Positions 1-8,091 of a DNA stretch of 64,000 nucleotides are shown piece after piece. Origin of the DNA: Methanoculleus horonobensis. Its GTDB lineage: Archaea > Halobacteriota > Methanomicrobia > Methanomicrobiales > Methanoculleaceae. The DNA lies in assembly GCF_001602375.1 (NCBI RefSeq), contig NZ_BCNY01000015.1, positions 248,001 to 312,000 on the forward strand. Reading direction: 5' to 3'. The notes beneath the pieces were generated by a model. That model did no database searches. It was not told where the DNA came from and saw only the letters and a list, made by a program, of their open reading frames with translations. Both the position numbers and the translations under genes were made by a program. Position 1 is the first letter of the stretch; the number at the start of each line of letters is the position of its first letter.

Positions 1-1
1 G

Positions 2-169
2 TGGCTCACCCAGGAGAAGGGGTTTGCCGAGGAACTCCAGGCGTTCGTGAAGGGCGAGGAGCCGGACTTCGCCGGAAGCGTCGCGACGACGCTCGCTACA
101 TTTGCTGCATGGGAGTCGATCGATACCGGGGCGGCGCAGGAGATCGATCTCGGGCGGGTGGGGTTGTAG
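2..169 (+). CDS. C-terminal end of a Gfo/Idh/MocA-type oxidoreductase (partial)
   Basis: An open frame runs in from the left edge and stops with TAG at 167-169, giving about 55 residues. The segment EELQAFVKGEEPDFAGSV followed by ATTLATFAAWESIDTG matches the usual tail of Gfo/Idh/MocA sugar oxidoreductases, in which an 'ELxAF...G' helix is followed by 'A..ES...G..V.L'. Tails of this kind are common in the two-domain dehydrogenase/Gfo-Idh proteins of surface polysaccharide clusters, which would fit the CapK/CapA genes downstream. Family placement rests on this short tail only; the catalytic part lies outside the window. Confidence 0.5.
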   Translation, partial: WLTQEKGFAEELQAFVKGEEPDFAGSVATTLATFAAWESIDTGAAQEIDLGRVGL

Positions 170-602
170 GACTGTCCCGGAGGGGCCCCCCACCGACCCC
201 TTCGTCAGGCTCTGTTGAACTGTTACCCCTGCTCACTTTCGTATACGTCCACCAACCAATCTCTACCCGGCTGCATCATCCGCACGTAACGATGCATAAT
301 TCCTGTTCTATGACATTCCGTGCATCACACCAACCAAATCGTGTTAATTGCGCCCGGTGTATAGTGTCACGTTATTTTAGAGTTTGATGCATGAGACGTA
401 ACGCCAATAACCGCACGCGCAGAGGGCCAGGAGATCTCTAAATTCAAGATGGCGAAAAGCACTAGCACGGATGTATTGGGAGTATCACCGCACCTCGCAC
501 CTGGCGGTGCTCCCGCTCCGGCCGCTCGCTACGCTCACGCCCGTCGCGCAAAAAAAACACCCGGGGAGAGCCCGGGCCCCCCGCCTGATACCGGCTCAGC
601 GT
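170..602. other. Intergenic region with a mini-hairpin array
   Basis: No convincing gene is seen in this 430-bp stretch. The left half is comparatively AT-rich. The right half holds a mini-hairpin array (488-549, listed separately) and a GC-rich palindromic stretch around 560-590 (CCCGGGGAGAGCCCGGG) next to a run of A residues at 550-557. That could terminate transcription of the leftward radical SAM gene, which ends at 603. Confidence 0.5.
488..549. repeat. Mini-hairpin array, copy 1
   Basis: Contains the hairpin GCACC-TGGC-GGTGC at 497-510 in the context CTCGCACC...GGTGCTCC, followed by further short stems (CCGCTCCGG, CCGCTCGC, GCGAC-like spacers). The flank at 478-488 (TTGGGAGTATCACCG) resembles the flank of the copy near 54.68 kb (GTGGGAGTATCGCC). 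The same consensus recurs at 30.4-30.7, 54.55-55.06, 57.49 and 58.12-58.2 kb. Confidence 0.55.
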
Positions 603-1811
603 TTACAGAGACGAAATCCGGGTGTTCTGGATATACGCCAGCTGTTCGCTGATTCGCTCCGGGATCGTGCGGGCATCCTGCCCCATAACGGCCTCATGCC
701 ACTCCTCCCGGCACGAGCAGTCCAGTCCGTCGAACTCCGACGTATCGAAATGGGAGTTGTAGCGCTGGATCGCTTCGGTGATCTCGGTATCGCACTTCCC
801 GCAGTTCCGGGCCCAGTCGAGCGACTCGACCGAGTAGTTCCAGGGGCTGACGTAGACGTGGGCACGATCCCCGAACCGCTCCCGGCACTGCTGCAGGAGT
901 TCGACGAGCGTCCAGAGCCACGGCGGGCGGTAGAGATCGTTCTTCCAGAGTTCGTGCACGACGGTGTTCTTCTCGACCGTCGTCACCTCGAGGTCGACGG
1001 AGTCGATCCCGCGGGAGACGCAGTAGGAGATGGTCTGCAGGATATCGTCTATCGCCTCGCCTTCGGCGAGGAACGGCGGTTTCACCAGGAGAAGCGGTTT
1101 CGTCAGCACGCCCATCCCTCGCATCCTCGAATGGAAGACGTCGAAGTTGTTCGCCGAGAACCCCTTGTTGATGCAGAGGTTCATCACCTGGGCGTTTGCA
1201 GACTCGAACCCGAACGCCACCTCGAGCTGCCGCCCGTTTAAGGCTTTCTTCATCCTTGCCACGTGCTCGTCGGGGGAATAATCGATCCTCGATTCGACGA
1301 CCACCCTCTTGATGTTTTTGTAGCCGTCGATGTACGAGCAGATCTTCTCGATGGCGGCAACCGGCATCTCTCGTTCGTTAAAGATATTGCCGTCGTTGTA
1401 GATCGAGACGATCGGGTAATCCCCGAGATCGACGGCGTCCATCACGTGCTCGAACTGCGCAACGTATTCGTCCGCCGAGACCTCCCTGCCCCGGGAGGTT
1501 GCACAGTAGAATCCGCACATGGTGCACCCCCCCGTCTTCTCGACCCACTCGCACCCCGTGGAGCGAAGGAAGATGATCAGTCTTCGTATGGGCTGATCGT
1601 CGAGATGTCCGATCCGCTCCTCCCACCCGATGGGAACCGTAAAATCGAGGTCTTGTGGAGCGTTTCCATTCCGCTTGCGCAGGCCCCCGGCCAGTGCCCG
1701 GATCTCGTTTAAAATGTCATTCTCCGATGAGTGACCCGTGAAGGTCTCTGCGCTGCTACTGCTATCAGGTACGGCCCGATCTAGAATAATTATCCCCCCT
1801 GCTCCGGGCAT
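603..1811 (-). CDS. Radical SAM protein, archaeosine biosynthesis RaSEA type
   Basis: A 402-residue protein. Around residues 85-105 it has LRSTGCEWVEKTGGCTMCGF, the 'GC.W...GGC.MCG' signature of the TIGR01210 radical SAM family, whose cysteines bind the 4Fe-4S cluster. A radical SAM barrel follows (YPIVSIYNDGNIFN; VVVESRIDY; EVAFGFESAN), then a C-terminal cysteine set (NCGKCD; LDCSCREEW). RaSEA works with ArcS to turn preQ0-modified G15 of archaeal tRNA into archaeosine; that role is family knowledge. The start used is an ATG preceded by GAGGGCGC. A TATA-like CTTTAAATATG lies near 1890-1900 on this strand, giving a leader of about 60 nt. No ArcS or TGT gene is in the window. Another member of the Elp3-like radical SAM group is the main alternative. 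Confidence 0.72.
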   Translation of the reverse strand: MPGAGGIIILDRAVPDSSSSAETFTGHSSENDILNEIRALAGGLRKRNGNAPQDLDFTVPIGWEERIGHLDDQPIRRLIIFLRSTGCEWVEKTGGCTMCGFYCATSRGREVSADEYVAQFEHVMDAVDLGDYPIVSIYNDGNIFNEREMPVAAIEKICSYIDGYKNIKRVVVESRIDYSPDEHVARMKKALNGRQLEVAFGFESANAQVMNLCINKGFSANNFDVFHSRMRGMGVLTKPLLLVKPPFLAEGEAIDDILQTISYCVSRGIDSVDLEVTTVEKNTVVHELWKNDLYRPPWLWTLVELLQQCRERFGDRAHVYVSPWNYSVESLDWARNCGKCDTEITEAIQRYNSHFDTSEFDGLDCSCREEWHEAVMGQDARTIPERISEQLAYIQNTRISSL

Positions 1812-1925
1812 GCGCCCTCATGCCGACGGCACACGTTCCCGGTGACTGTCGCCTTATCTTACCAAGACATACCCCTGATAGGCTTTCGCATATTTAAAGT
1901 TTGTCCAATTCGCCAGATTATCGGG

Positions 1926-2042
1926 TCATGTTTCGGAAAAGGTATTCTCTGACAGGAAATCCAGGAAATCAGGCAGTTCGTTGAGAAGAACCGGATCCCG
2001 GCGCCCGCCGTATTTCATCCGGAGGGCGATCCGCTCATCCAT
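1926..2042 (-). CDS. Small ORF, unknown protein (38 aa)
   Basis: A short frame beginning MDERIALRMKYGG and ending FLDFLSENTFSET, with alternating charged and hydrophobic residues as in a small helical protein. Upstream on this strand lies TATATAAAAATTGG near 2080-2092, a plausible TATA box 40-45 nt before the ATG. No ribosome binding site is obvious. The same TATA-like stretch could instead serve the rightward gene at 2270. I do not recognise the product, and it may not be a gene. Confidence 0.22.
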   Translation of the reverse strand: MDERIALRMKYGGRRDPVLLNELPDFLDFLSENTFSET

Positions 2043-2082
2043 AGAACCCTGATCCCGAAGGGGAGAGGTGACAGCATGCCAA

Positions 2083-2100
2083 TTTTTATATACGTTGTTT
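2083..2100 (+). promoter_or_regulatory. TATA-like element upstream of the CapK cluster
   Basis: The AT-rich stretch TTTTTATATACGTTG lies in GC-rich DNA between the leftward small ORF and the first CapK-like gene. It is the best promoter candidate for the rightward cluster, but it lies about 180 nt before the ATG at 2270, implying a long leader. It reads as a TATA box on either strand. Confidence 0.4.
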
Positions 2101-2269
2101 GGGGGTATACTATCCCGATGCACCGGTGGACGGCCGTCCGGGGAATCTCCCCGGGAAACAGCCGGAAAGAGCCCGGTGAAGACCGGAAAGCAGCGGGGAG
2201 AAGAGGCGGGATGACCGTGCGTTTTCGGTACATACGGCAGAAGACCGCACGAGATGGAGAACAACGAGT

Positions 2270-3697
2270 ATGATTCGTCTGGGAGAAAGGATCTGCGGCA
2301 GGGAATCGTTCACTACAAAAGCTCTCGGGCTTCTCCCGGCTTACAGCGTCTATCGAAGAACCTACGCCTTACTCCAGGAGTCCCAGAGGTGGAGCCGGGA
2401 AGAACTCGCGGCCTACCAGGCCCGGGCGCTCTCGCGCCTGCTCGACCACGCCTACGAGAATGTCCCCTACTACCGCCGGGTCTTTCGGGAGCGCGGTCTC
2501 GTCCCGGAGGACATCCAAAGCCCGGAGGATCTCGGACTCCTCCCGTTCCTGACCCGTGAAGACCTCCAGACCAACCTCCCCGACTTAAAAGCCCGGAACT
2601 ACCCCGACTCTGCGTTCGAGTACGTCACCACCGGCGGCTCCACCGGGATCCCGGTCGGCTTCTACTACGAGAAAGGCGTCTCCCGCGCCCGGGAATGGGC
2701 GTTCATGAAGACCCAGTGGGACCGCGTCGGCTACCGGTTCACCGACCGCTGCGTCGTCCTCCGGGGCTACACCATCGAGTCCGCCCGAGACGGTGTCTAC
2801 TGGAAGAAGACCCTCTGCGGCCGGTGGCTGCTGATGTCCTCCCATCACATGACCGAGGAGACGCTGCCCGCCTACATCGACCGGATCAAGAGGTTCAAAC
2901 CCCGGTTCATCCAGGGATACCCCTCCACGGCCGTGATACTCGCTCGGTATATGCGGGAGCACGGCATCGAACCGTTCCCGACCGTCAAAGCCATCCTCTG
3001 CGGGTCGGAGAACCTCTACCCCTGGCAGCGCGACCTCCTCACCGGGGTCTTCGGGTGCCGCGTCTTCTCCTGGTACGGCAACTCCGAGCAGACGGTGCTT
3101 GCCGGCGAGTGCGAGGAGAGCACCCACTACCACATCTTCCCCGAATACGGGATCGTCGAACTGATCGGCAGGAACGGACAGCCCGTCCAGGGCACAGGAG
3201 CCATGGGCGAGGTGGTCGCGACCAACCTCACCAACTTCATCTGCCCCCTCATCCGCTACCGCACCATGGATCTTGCCACGGCGGCCGGGGGGCCCTGTTC
3301 CTGCGGGCGGAGTTACCCGATACTCGAACGCGTGGAAGGAAGGGTCCAGGACTTCATCGTGACGGGCAAAGGCGAACTCCTCTCCGGGATCGCCATGAAC
3401 ATCGATACCGACGCGTTCGATAACGTTAAACAATTTCAGTTCTACCAGGAGAAGGTCGGAGAGGTCATACTGAATATCGTGAGAAAACCAGCGTTCAGCA
3501 AGCAGGACGCGGAGTACCTCTACCAGGAGGTGAGCAGGAGTTGCGGCGACGACGTTCGTATCGCCATCAGGTACGTCGACAACATACCGCTCACCGCTCG
3601 CGGCAAGTACCGCTACTTTGTTCAGGATCTGCCGATAAACTTCAGCGACCGCGAAGGGGGGATCGTCGAACATGTCTCTCCCGACCTGCTCGCCTGA
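2270..3697 (+). CDS. CapK/PaaK-like adenylate-forming enzyme, copy 1
   Basis: A 475-residue member of the phenylacetate-CoA ligase-like (CapK) branch of the ANL superfamily, which activates carboxylic acids with ATP. Seen: the nucleotide loop TTGGSTGIPVGFYYEK near residue 118, the core SWYGNSEQTVLAGECEE near residue 265, the YRTMD hinge region near residue 330, and a cysteine pair (CSCGRSYP) just after it. In capsule and lipopolysaccharide loci such proteins are thought to activate an acyl or amino-acid group for sugar decoration; the substrate here is unknown. Copy 2 follows at once and overlaps it, and copy 3 is at 8092. The central region is nearly identical at DNA level to copy 3, whereas the last 130 residues differ. 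Confidence 0.8.
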   Translation: MIRLGERICGRESFTTKALGLLPAYSVYRRTYALLQESQRWSREELAAYQARALSRLLDHAYENVPYYRRVFRERGLVPEDIQSPEDLGLLPFLTREDLQTNLPDLKARNYPDSAFEYVTTGGSTGIPVGFYYEKGVSRAREWAFMKTQWDRVGYRFTDRCVVLRGYTIESARDGVYWKKTLCGRWLLMSSHHMTEETLPAYIDRIKRFKPRFIQGYPSTAVILARYMREHGIEPFPTVKAILCGSENLYPWQRDLLTGVFGCRVFSWYGNSEQTVLAGECEESTHYHIFPEYGIVELIGRNGQPVQGTGAMGEVVATNLTNFICPLIRYRTMDLATAAGGPCSCGRSYPILERVEGRVQDFIVTGKGELLSGIAMNIDTDAFDNVKQFQFYQEKVGEVILNIVRKPAFSKQDAEYLYQEVSRSCGDDVRIAIRYVDNIPLTARGKYRYFVQDLPINFSDREGGIVEHVSPDLLA

Positions 3698-5102
3698 CCA
3701 GGGAGGTATGCATACGAAGACAGGGCTTCATCGATGGGTGTCGCGTGCAAACCCGCTCACCGTCAAAGCACTCAGTCTGGTGCCGTCTTACCACACCTAC
3801 CGGCAGATGTATGCGCTCCTCCAGCGGTCACAGTGGTGGAGCCGGGAAGAACTCGCGGCCTACCAGTCCCGGGCGCTCTCGCGCCTGCTCGACCACGCCT
3901 ACGAGAATGTCCCCTACTACCGCCGGGTCTTTCGGGAGCGCGGTCTCGTGCCCGGGGACATCCGGAGTCCTGAAGATCTCGGACTCCTCCCGTTCCTGAC
4001 CAAGGAGATCGTCCAGGCCAATCTCCCCGACCTGAAGGCCAGAAACTACCCCGAGTCCGCCTTCGAGTACGTGCGGACGTCCGGCTCAACCGGCACCCCC
4101 ATGGGGTTCTACTACGAGAAAGGTGTCTCCCGCGCCCAGGAATGGGCGTTCATGAAGACCCAGTGGGACCGCGTCGGTTACCGGTTCGGCGACCGTTGCA
4201 TCGTCCTCCGGGGGCATGTCGTGGACGCAGCGGCGAGCGGCAACTACTGGAGGCGTGCGCTCTTCGGCCGGTGGCTGATCATGTCCTCCCACCAGATGAC
4301 CGAGGAGACGCTGCCGGACTACGTCAACCGGATCCAGAGGTTCAAACCCCGGTTCATCCACGCCTACCCTTCCACGGCCGTGATACTCGCCCGGCATATG
4401 CGGGAGCACGGCATCGAGCCGTTCCCGACCGTCAAAGCCATCCTCTGCGGGTCGGAGAACCTCTACCCCTGGCAGCGCGACCTGCTTACCGAGGTCTTCG
4501 GGTGTCGCGTCTTCTCCTGGTACGGCAACTCCGAGCAGACGGTGCTTGCCGGCGAGTGCGAGGAGAGCACCCACTACCATATCTTCCCCGAGTATGGGAT
4601 CGTCGAACTGATCGGCAGGAACGGACAGCCCGTCCAGGGCACAGGAGCGATGGGCGAGGTGGTCGCGACCAGCCTCACCAACTTCGTCTGCCCCCTCATC
4701 CGCTACCGCACCATGGACGTCGCGGTTCTCGGGAAGGACTCCTGCACCTGCGGAAGACAGTATCCCTTGCTCGATAAGGTGGAGGGGAGGCTCCAGGAGT
4801 TCATCGTAACCCGGAGCGGGCACCTGATCTCCGTCACCCCCATCAACTACGAATCCGAAGCGTTCGAGAATATACGGCAGTTCCAGATGTACCAGGAGGA
4901 GGTTGGCGAGCTCATCATGAAAGTCGTCAGGAAACCGGCTTACACCGAGAAGGACACCCGGCAGCTGACCGCTGAACTCCGGTGCCAGCTCGGTGACGGG
5001 GTGAACGTCCACGTCCGGTTCGTCGACGAGATCCCCCGCACCCAGGGCGGGAAGTTCCGGTACCTCATCCAGAAACTCCCCATCTCGCTCGGCGACCTCT
5101 GA
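3672..5102 (+). CDS. CapK/PaaK-like adenylate-forming enzyme, copy 2
   Basis: A 476-residue paralogue of the preceding gene with the same signatures: TSGSTGTPMGFYYEK, SWYGNSEQTVLAGECEE, YRTMDVAV and CTCGRQYP. With the ATG at 3672 it overlaps copy 1 by 26 nt. An internal ATG at 3708 is preceded directly by GGGAGGT and gives an N-terminus closer in length to copy 1, so it is a real alternative. From about 4377 to 4690 the DNA is almost the same as copy 1 (about 2930-3240), including silent sites, while the C-terminal domain is distinct. This suggests different substrates or acceptors with a homogenised core. It converges with the leftward FemAB-like gene, 4 bp away. Confidence 0.8.
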   Translation: MSLPTCSPDQGGMHTKTGLHRWVSRANPLTVKALSLVPSYHTYRQMYALLQRSQWWSREELAAYQSRALSRLLDHAYENVPYYRRVFRERGLVPGDIRSPEDLGLLPFLTKEIVQANLPDLKARNYPESAFEYVRTSGSTGTPMGFYYEKGVSRAQEWAFMKTQWDRVGYRFGDRCIVLRGHVVDAAASGNYWRRALFGRWLIMSSHQMTEETLPDYVNRIQRFKPRFIHAYPSTAVILARHMREHGIEPFPTVKAILCGSENLYPWQRDLLTEVFGCRVFSWYGNSEQTVLAGECEESTHYHIFPEYGIVELIGRNGQPVQGTGAMGEVVATSLTNFVCPLIRYRTMDVAVLGKDSCTCGRQYPLLDKVEGRLQEFIVTRSGHLISVTPINYESEAFENIRQFQMYQEEVGELIMKVVRKPAYTEKDTRQLTAELRCQLGDGVNVHVRFVDEIPRTQGGKFRYLIQKLPISLGDL

Positions 5103-5106
5103 CTGT

Positions 5107-6165
5107 TCAGTCGATGTAGGAGACGAACCGGCGTTTCAGCCAGGGTTTATTGATGACGTTGCTGTATGCCCATTCCGCCAGCGTCCCGACAGCATCCTTC
5201 TGAAAGACCTCCATATACATGCCGAGACTCGAACAGAACTTGGATTTGAAGAAGTTTAGATCCGGTGTGTTCGCTCCGATGTTCTCCAGGTACGAGTAGC
5301 CTTCGGCCTTTGCACGCTGGATCAGGAGCCACTGGAGATACTCGTTCCCGGCATGAGCCCCTTCGAACCGCGGCGTCCCGATCCAGAGCAGGAACCGCTT
5401 GTACTCCTGCGTGGCGACGGCTCCCGTGAGGGCGCCTTCCCGGTCGTAGAGGTAATAGGCCGCGAGATTCTCCGGGTACGCCCGGAAGAGCTCCTTGAAG
5501 TAGCGCCGGCTGATCATCGGGATCTTCATCTCCGGCTGACTGAACCGCTCGGCGAGCGACGCATACAGCGCTGAAACATCGGCGCTTCGCACGAGATCCA
5601 TCCCGGCCTTCTCGGCCTTCCGGAGCTTGTTGCGAAGTTTGTAGTGAAAATCGCTCCAGATCGTCTCGGCCGGCCGCGAGATGTCGACAACGTAGGTGTA
5701 GTGAATCTTCGGGTCGTATCCGCGCCAGAGGAACTGCCTGACGTCGGTGAGGCCGGGGACGAGGGTCAGGGAGAAGTAGTGCGGCGAGATAGCATCGATC
5801 TCCGCGGAGAGATCCCCCGCGATGAGATCCATGATCTCCTCCTTCTTGCCCAGTTTCAGCGTATCGAATGACTTCGCCGGGACGAATCCCTGGTAGGGGA
5901 CGACCGCCTGCATGGGCGGCGGAGAGAAGAGCATCTTCACGCCATGTGTGCTCTTTACGTAGAGCGGAGCGAGGCAGACCAGTTCCTCCCCCTTGTAGAT
6001 CCCGTAGGGGAGGAGCCGGTAGCCTGCGTGCTCTGCGGTGATCGTTATGTAGTCCCACCTGTGGAAAAGCAAACCATACGTGCTTGCATCTACGAAAGAA
6101 TCCCACAATTCCCGGTCTTTGATGATCTCGAGCACCATAGAGCCTGCCATCCGGCGATCGGCCAT
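5107..6165 (-). CDS. FemAB/BioF2-like GNAT-fold transferase, copy 1
   Basis: A 352-residue protein with the layout of FemAB-like peptidyl/acyl transferases: an N-terminal substrate half (LLFHRWDYITITAEHAGY; LAPLYVK) and a C-terminal acetyltransferase-like half (NEYLQWLLIQRAKAEGY; YLENIGANTPDLNFFKSKF). In bacteria relatives add amino acids to peptidoglycan bridges. Methanogens of this group lack murein, so the acceptor here is probably a surface glycan or glycolipid (inference). A TATA box (AGATATAAATATCC, about 6203-6214) sits 38-50 nt before the ATG. A paralogue lies at 6602-7630 with a broken copy between. Together with the CapK genes it could form an activate-then-transfer pair. Confidence 0.72.
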   Translation of the reverse strand: MADRRMAGSMVLEIIKDRELWDSFVDASTYGLLFHRWDYITITAEHAGYRLLPYGIYKGEELVCLAPLYVKSTHGVKMLFSPPPMQAVVPYQGFVPAKSFDTLKLGKKEEIMDLIAGDLSAEIDAISPHYFSLTLVPGLTDVRQFLWRGYDPKIHYTYVVDISRPAETIWSDFHYKLRNKLRKAEKAGMDLVRSADVSALYASLAERFSQPEMKIPMISRRYFKELFRAYPENLAAYYLYDREGALTGAVATQEYKRFLLWIGTPRFEGAHAGNEYLQWLLIQRAKAEGYSYLENIGANTPDLNFFKSKFCSSLGMYMEVFQKDAVGTLAEWAYSNVINKPWLKRRFVSYID

Positions 6166-6321
6166 GCCGAACCGCGCCTGCTACTGGATACCTCAAACGG
6201 GATATTTATATCTTTCCCGGGCACTGCCGGGAGCGATGGCCTGAAGGTTTTTCGACCGGCCGGGAAGCCCCGCTGCCCCGGGAGAGCACTCTCCGGTTCG
6301 GTTGATGGAAAGGACAGACCT
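6166..6321. other. Promoter of the FemAB-like gene and non-coding spacer
   Basis: This spacer carries the leftward TATA box GATATAAATATCC (about 6203-6214) and otherwise GC-rich sequence without an open frame I can support. The pseudogene remnant at 6322-6483 and about 120 bp of unassigned sequence (6484-6601) complete the gap between the two FemAB-like genes. Confidence 0.45.
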
Positions 6322-6483
6322 CTTCTCGATCAGCGGTGCAAGGCCGATCGTATACGGGTAGTCAGTCGCGATCCGGTAGCCATCCCGGGTGAACCGGCGG
6401 ATATCGTGAAAGCCCGGGACGAGCGTCATCGAGAGATAGTTCGGCGCGAGACCCCGGATCGCCTTCCCGGAGCCCGTCGACAA
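6322..6483 (-). pseudogene. Remnant of a third FemAB-like transferase gene
   Basis: About 54 codons keep clear similarity to the middle of both neighbouring transferases: APNYLSMTLVPGFHDIRRFT here, against SPNYLSIAFVPGFDDIRHYL in the 7630 gene and SPHYFSLTLVPGLTDVRQFL in the 6165 gene, followed by a YPYTIGLAPLIEK-type segment. The frame then runs into unrelated sequence, and the flanking N- and C-terminal parts are missing. It is a deletion remnant between two intact paralogues, evidence that the family once had three members here. Confidence 0.65.
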
Positions 6484-6601
6484 CCGCCTGCAGAAGAGGG
6501 ACAGACCGCGAGCAGTTCTCCACCCCTGGAAATGCCGCAGGGAAGAAACGTATCCCCGGTATGCTGCCCTGTGCCGTGAGGCACCGGGACGGCGGTAAAC
6601 C

Positions 6602-7630
6602 CTAAACCCTGCCGGTCGCCATCATCAACCGTTTCACAAAGGAGCGATATGCCCACTCGGAGAACGCACCGAGGCCGTCTTTCTTCTCGACCTCAAAGTA
6701 CATCGTGAGATCGGGGTTGAACTTCGATTTGAAGAAGGCCAGATCGGGGTTGTTCGCACCCATATTCTCGAACGTCCGGTAGCCCTCGGCACGTGCACGC
6801 TCTATCAGGAGCCACTGGAGATACTCGTTCCCCGCGTGAGCGTTCTCAAGCCTCGGCGTCCCGATCCAGAGCAGGAACCGCTTGTACTCCTGGGCGGCCA
6901 CCACGGCCGCGACCTCGTCCTCCGCATCGTAAAGGGTGTAGATCCCGATCCGGTCCGGATAGGCACGCACGAGATCTTCGAGGTAGTCGTGCTTGATCGG
7001 CGGGATGTCGAGCGACGGGTCACGGAAACGCTCGGAGATGAGCGCATAAAGCGTGGAGATATCGCCGGACCTCTCCAGCCGGAGACCCGCTTTCGACTCC
7101 TTCTTCAGTTTGTTGCGGAGTTTATAGTGGAGGTTGTTCCAGATCTCCTCGAGTGGCCGCTCCAGGTCGATGGTGTAGGTGTACCTGACCCGTGCATCGC
7201 ACCGGTCCCAGAGGTAGTGGCGTATATCGTCGAATCCCGGGACAAAAGCGATCGAGAGGTAGTTCGGCGATATCTCCTGGAGTTCCCGGCGAACCTCACC
7301 TGCGATCAGCGCGAGAAGGGATTCTTTCTTGCTCCGTTTGAGCGATCCGAACTTCCCGCTCATCACGCACCCGAGGTGGGGGATCACCGTGAGGGGCGGG
7401 GGTGAGAAGACGGCGTTGATCCCATGCATCCGCTTCCAGAAGAGTGGGAATACGCAGAGCGGTTCGTCGCCGTGATAGATCGCGTACGGAAGAAGCGTGC
7501 TATTCGTATGATTTGCCGTCAGGTGCAGGTAGTCCCACCTGTGAAAGAGAAGGCCCGATGGGCTCTCGTCGATGAAGGTATCCCATGTATCTCTGTCCTC
7601 GACCCTGATCGCTGTCATCCCTTCCGTCAC
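6602..7630 (-). CDS. FemAB/BioF2-like GNAT-fold transferase, copy 2
   Basis: A 342-residue paralogue of the 5107-6165 gene with the same landmarks: LLFHRWDYLHLTANHTN, PPPLTVIPHLG, NYLSIAFVPGFDDIRHYLWD, LHYKLRNKLKKE and NEYLQWLLIERARAEGY. The start given is GTG. An ATG four codons later (7618) follows GGAAGGG directly and is equally possible. A TATA box, GGTTTATATGAG, lies near 7684-7693. Presumed role: transfer of an activated amino acid or acyl group to an envelope polymer. The leftward orientation against the rightward CapK genes means the block is at least two transcripts. Confidence 0.72.
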   Translation of the reverse strand: MTEGMTAIRVEDRDTWDTFIDESPSGLLFHRWDYLHLTANHTNSTLLPYAIYHGDEPLCVFPLFWKRMHGINAVFSPPPLTVIPHLGCVMSGKFGSLKRSKKESLLALIAGEVRRELQEISPNYLSIAFVPGFDDIRHYLWDRCDARVRYTYTIDLERPLEEIWNNLHYKLRNKLKKESKAGLRLERSGDISTLYALISERFRDPSLDIPPIKHDYLEDLVRAYPDRIGIYTLYDAEDEVAAVVAAQEYKRFLLWIGTPRLENAHAGNEYLQWLLIERARAEGYRTFENMGANNPDLAFFKSKFNPDLTMYFEVEKKDGLGAFSEWAYRSFVKRLMMATGRV

Positions 7631-7790
7631 TCCGGTGCTGTCATGCAGTCTGCGGCTCGGTGACCTCTAATCATCTCCCGGACTCATATAAACCTTTCCA
7701 AGGCTCTGCCGGATCGCGCAGCCGGTTGCCGCGAGGCCGGGCACAGCAACCCCGCCCGGTCGGCGAGCCCGGCCTCGCAGGCAGGAATCA

Positions 7791-7798
7791 TTATATAC
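7791..7798 (+). promoter_or_regulatory. TATA box of the small ORF at 7820
   Basis: TTATATAC is centred about 25 nt before the ATG at 7820, the normal archaeal TATA-to-start distance. GAGGTAGGGG (about 7809-7818) lies between TATA and ATG and could pair with 16S rRNA if the transcript starts a little upstream. Confidence 0.45.
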
Positions 7799-7819
7799 CG
7801 GAGCACGTGAGGTAGGGGC

Positions 7820-8011
7820 ATGGTCGCACTCCGCCTCCTCGCCATGGACGATGTTTCGTTCCGCTCGTGGGAAGGCAACGGTTCCGATGCATACGGCGAC
7901 ATCTGGGTGCTCATCCCGGAAAACAGCCTTTTTCCGGAGTTCCTGAAGCATTTTTCTCGTGCATCCGGCCGGGATCTGATCTCAATACCCTACTCTGAGA
8001 ACTTCTTCTGA
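7820..8011 (+). CDS. Small protein of unknown function (63 aa)
   Basis: A 63-codon frame starting MVALRLLAMDDVSFRSWEG and ending SIPYSENFF. It is acidic and aromatic-rich, with no membrane segment or cysteine motif. The support is its promoter: TTATATAC at 7791-7798 and a purine-rich GAGGTAGGGG just before the ATG. It lies alone between the leftward FemAB-like gene and the third CapK-like gene. I do not recognise a family. A spurious frame cannot be excluded. Confidence 0.4.
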   Translation: MVALRLLAMDDVSFRSWEGNGSDAYGDIWVLIPENSLFPEFLKHFSRASGRDLISIPYSENFF

Positions 8012-8091
8012 ACGCTCCCGGTCTCCGGGCATGCCGGTCGCCTTCACCGTGCTGCCGGTGTGATCCAACCGTACCGGGAGCAAAACGTTTA

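Noticed and set aside
596-1241. Long open frames on both strands across the radical SAM gene
   Set aside because: They are antisense or off-frame shadows of the 603-1811 gene produced by high GC; they lack any domain pattern.
2585-5012. Long antisense frames opposite the CapK genes (up to 362 codons)
   Set aside because: The same antisense frame appears opposite all three paralogues, as expected from shared codon bias at third positions; no family features.
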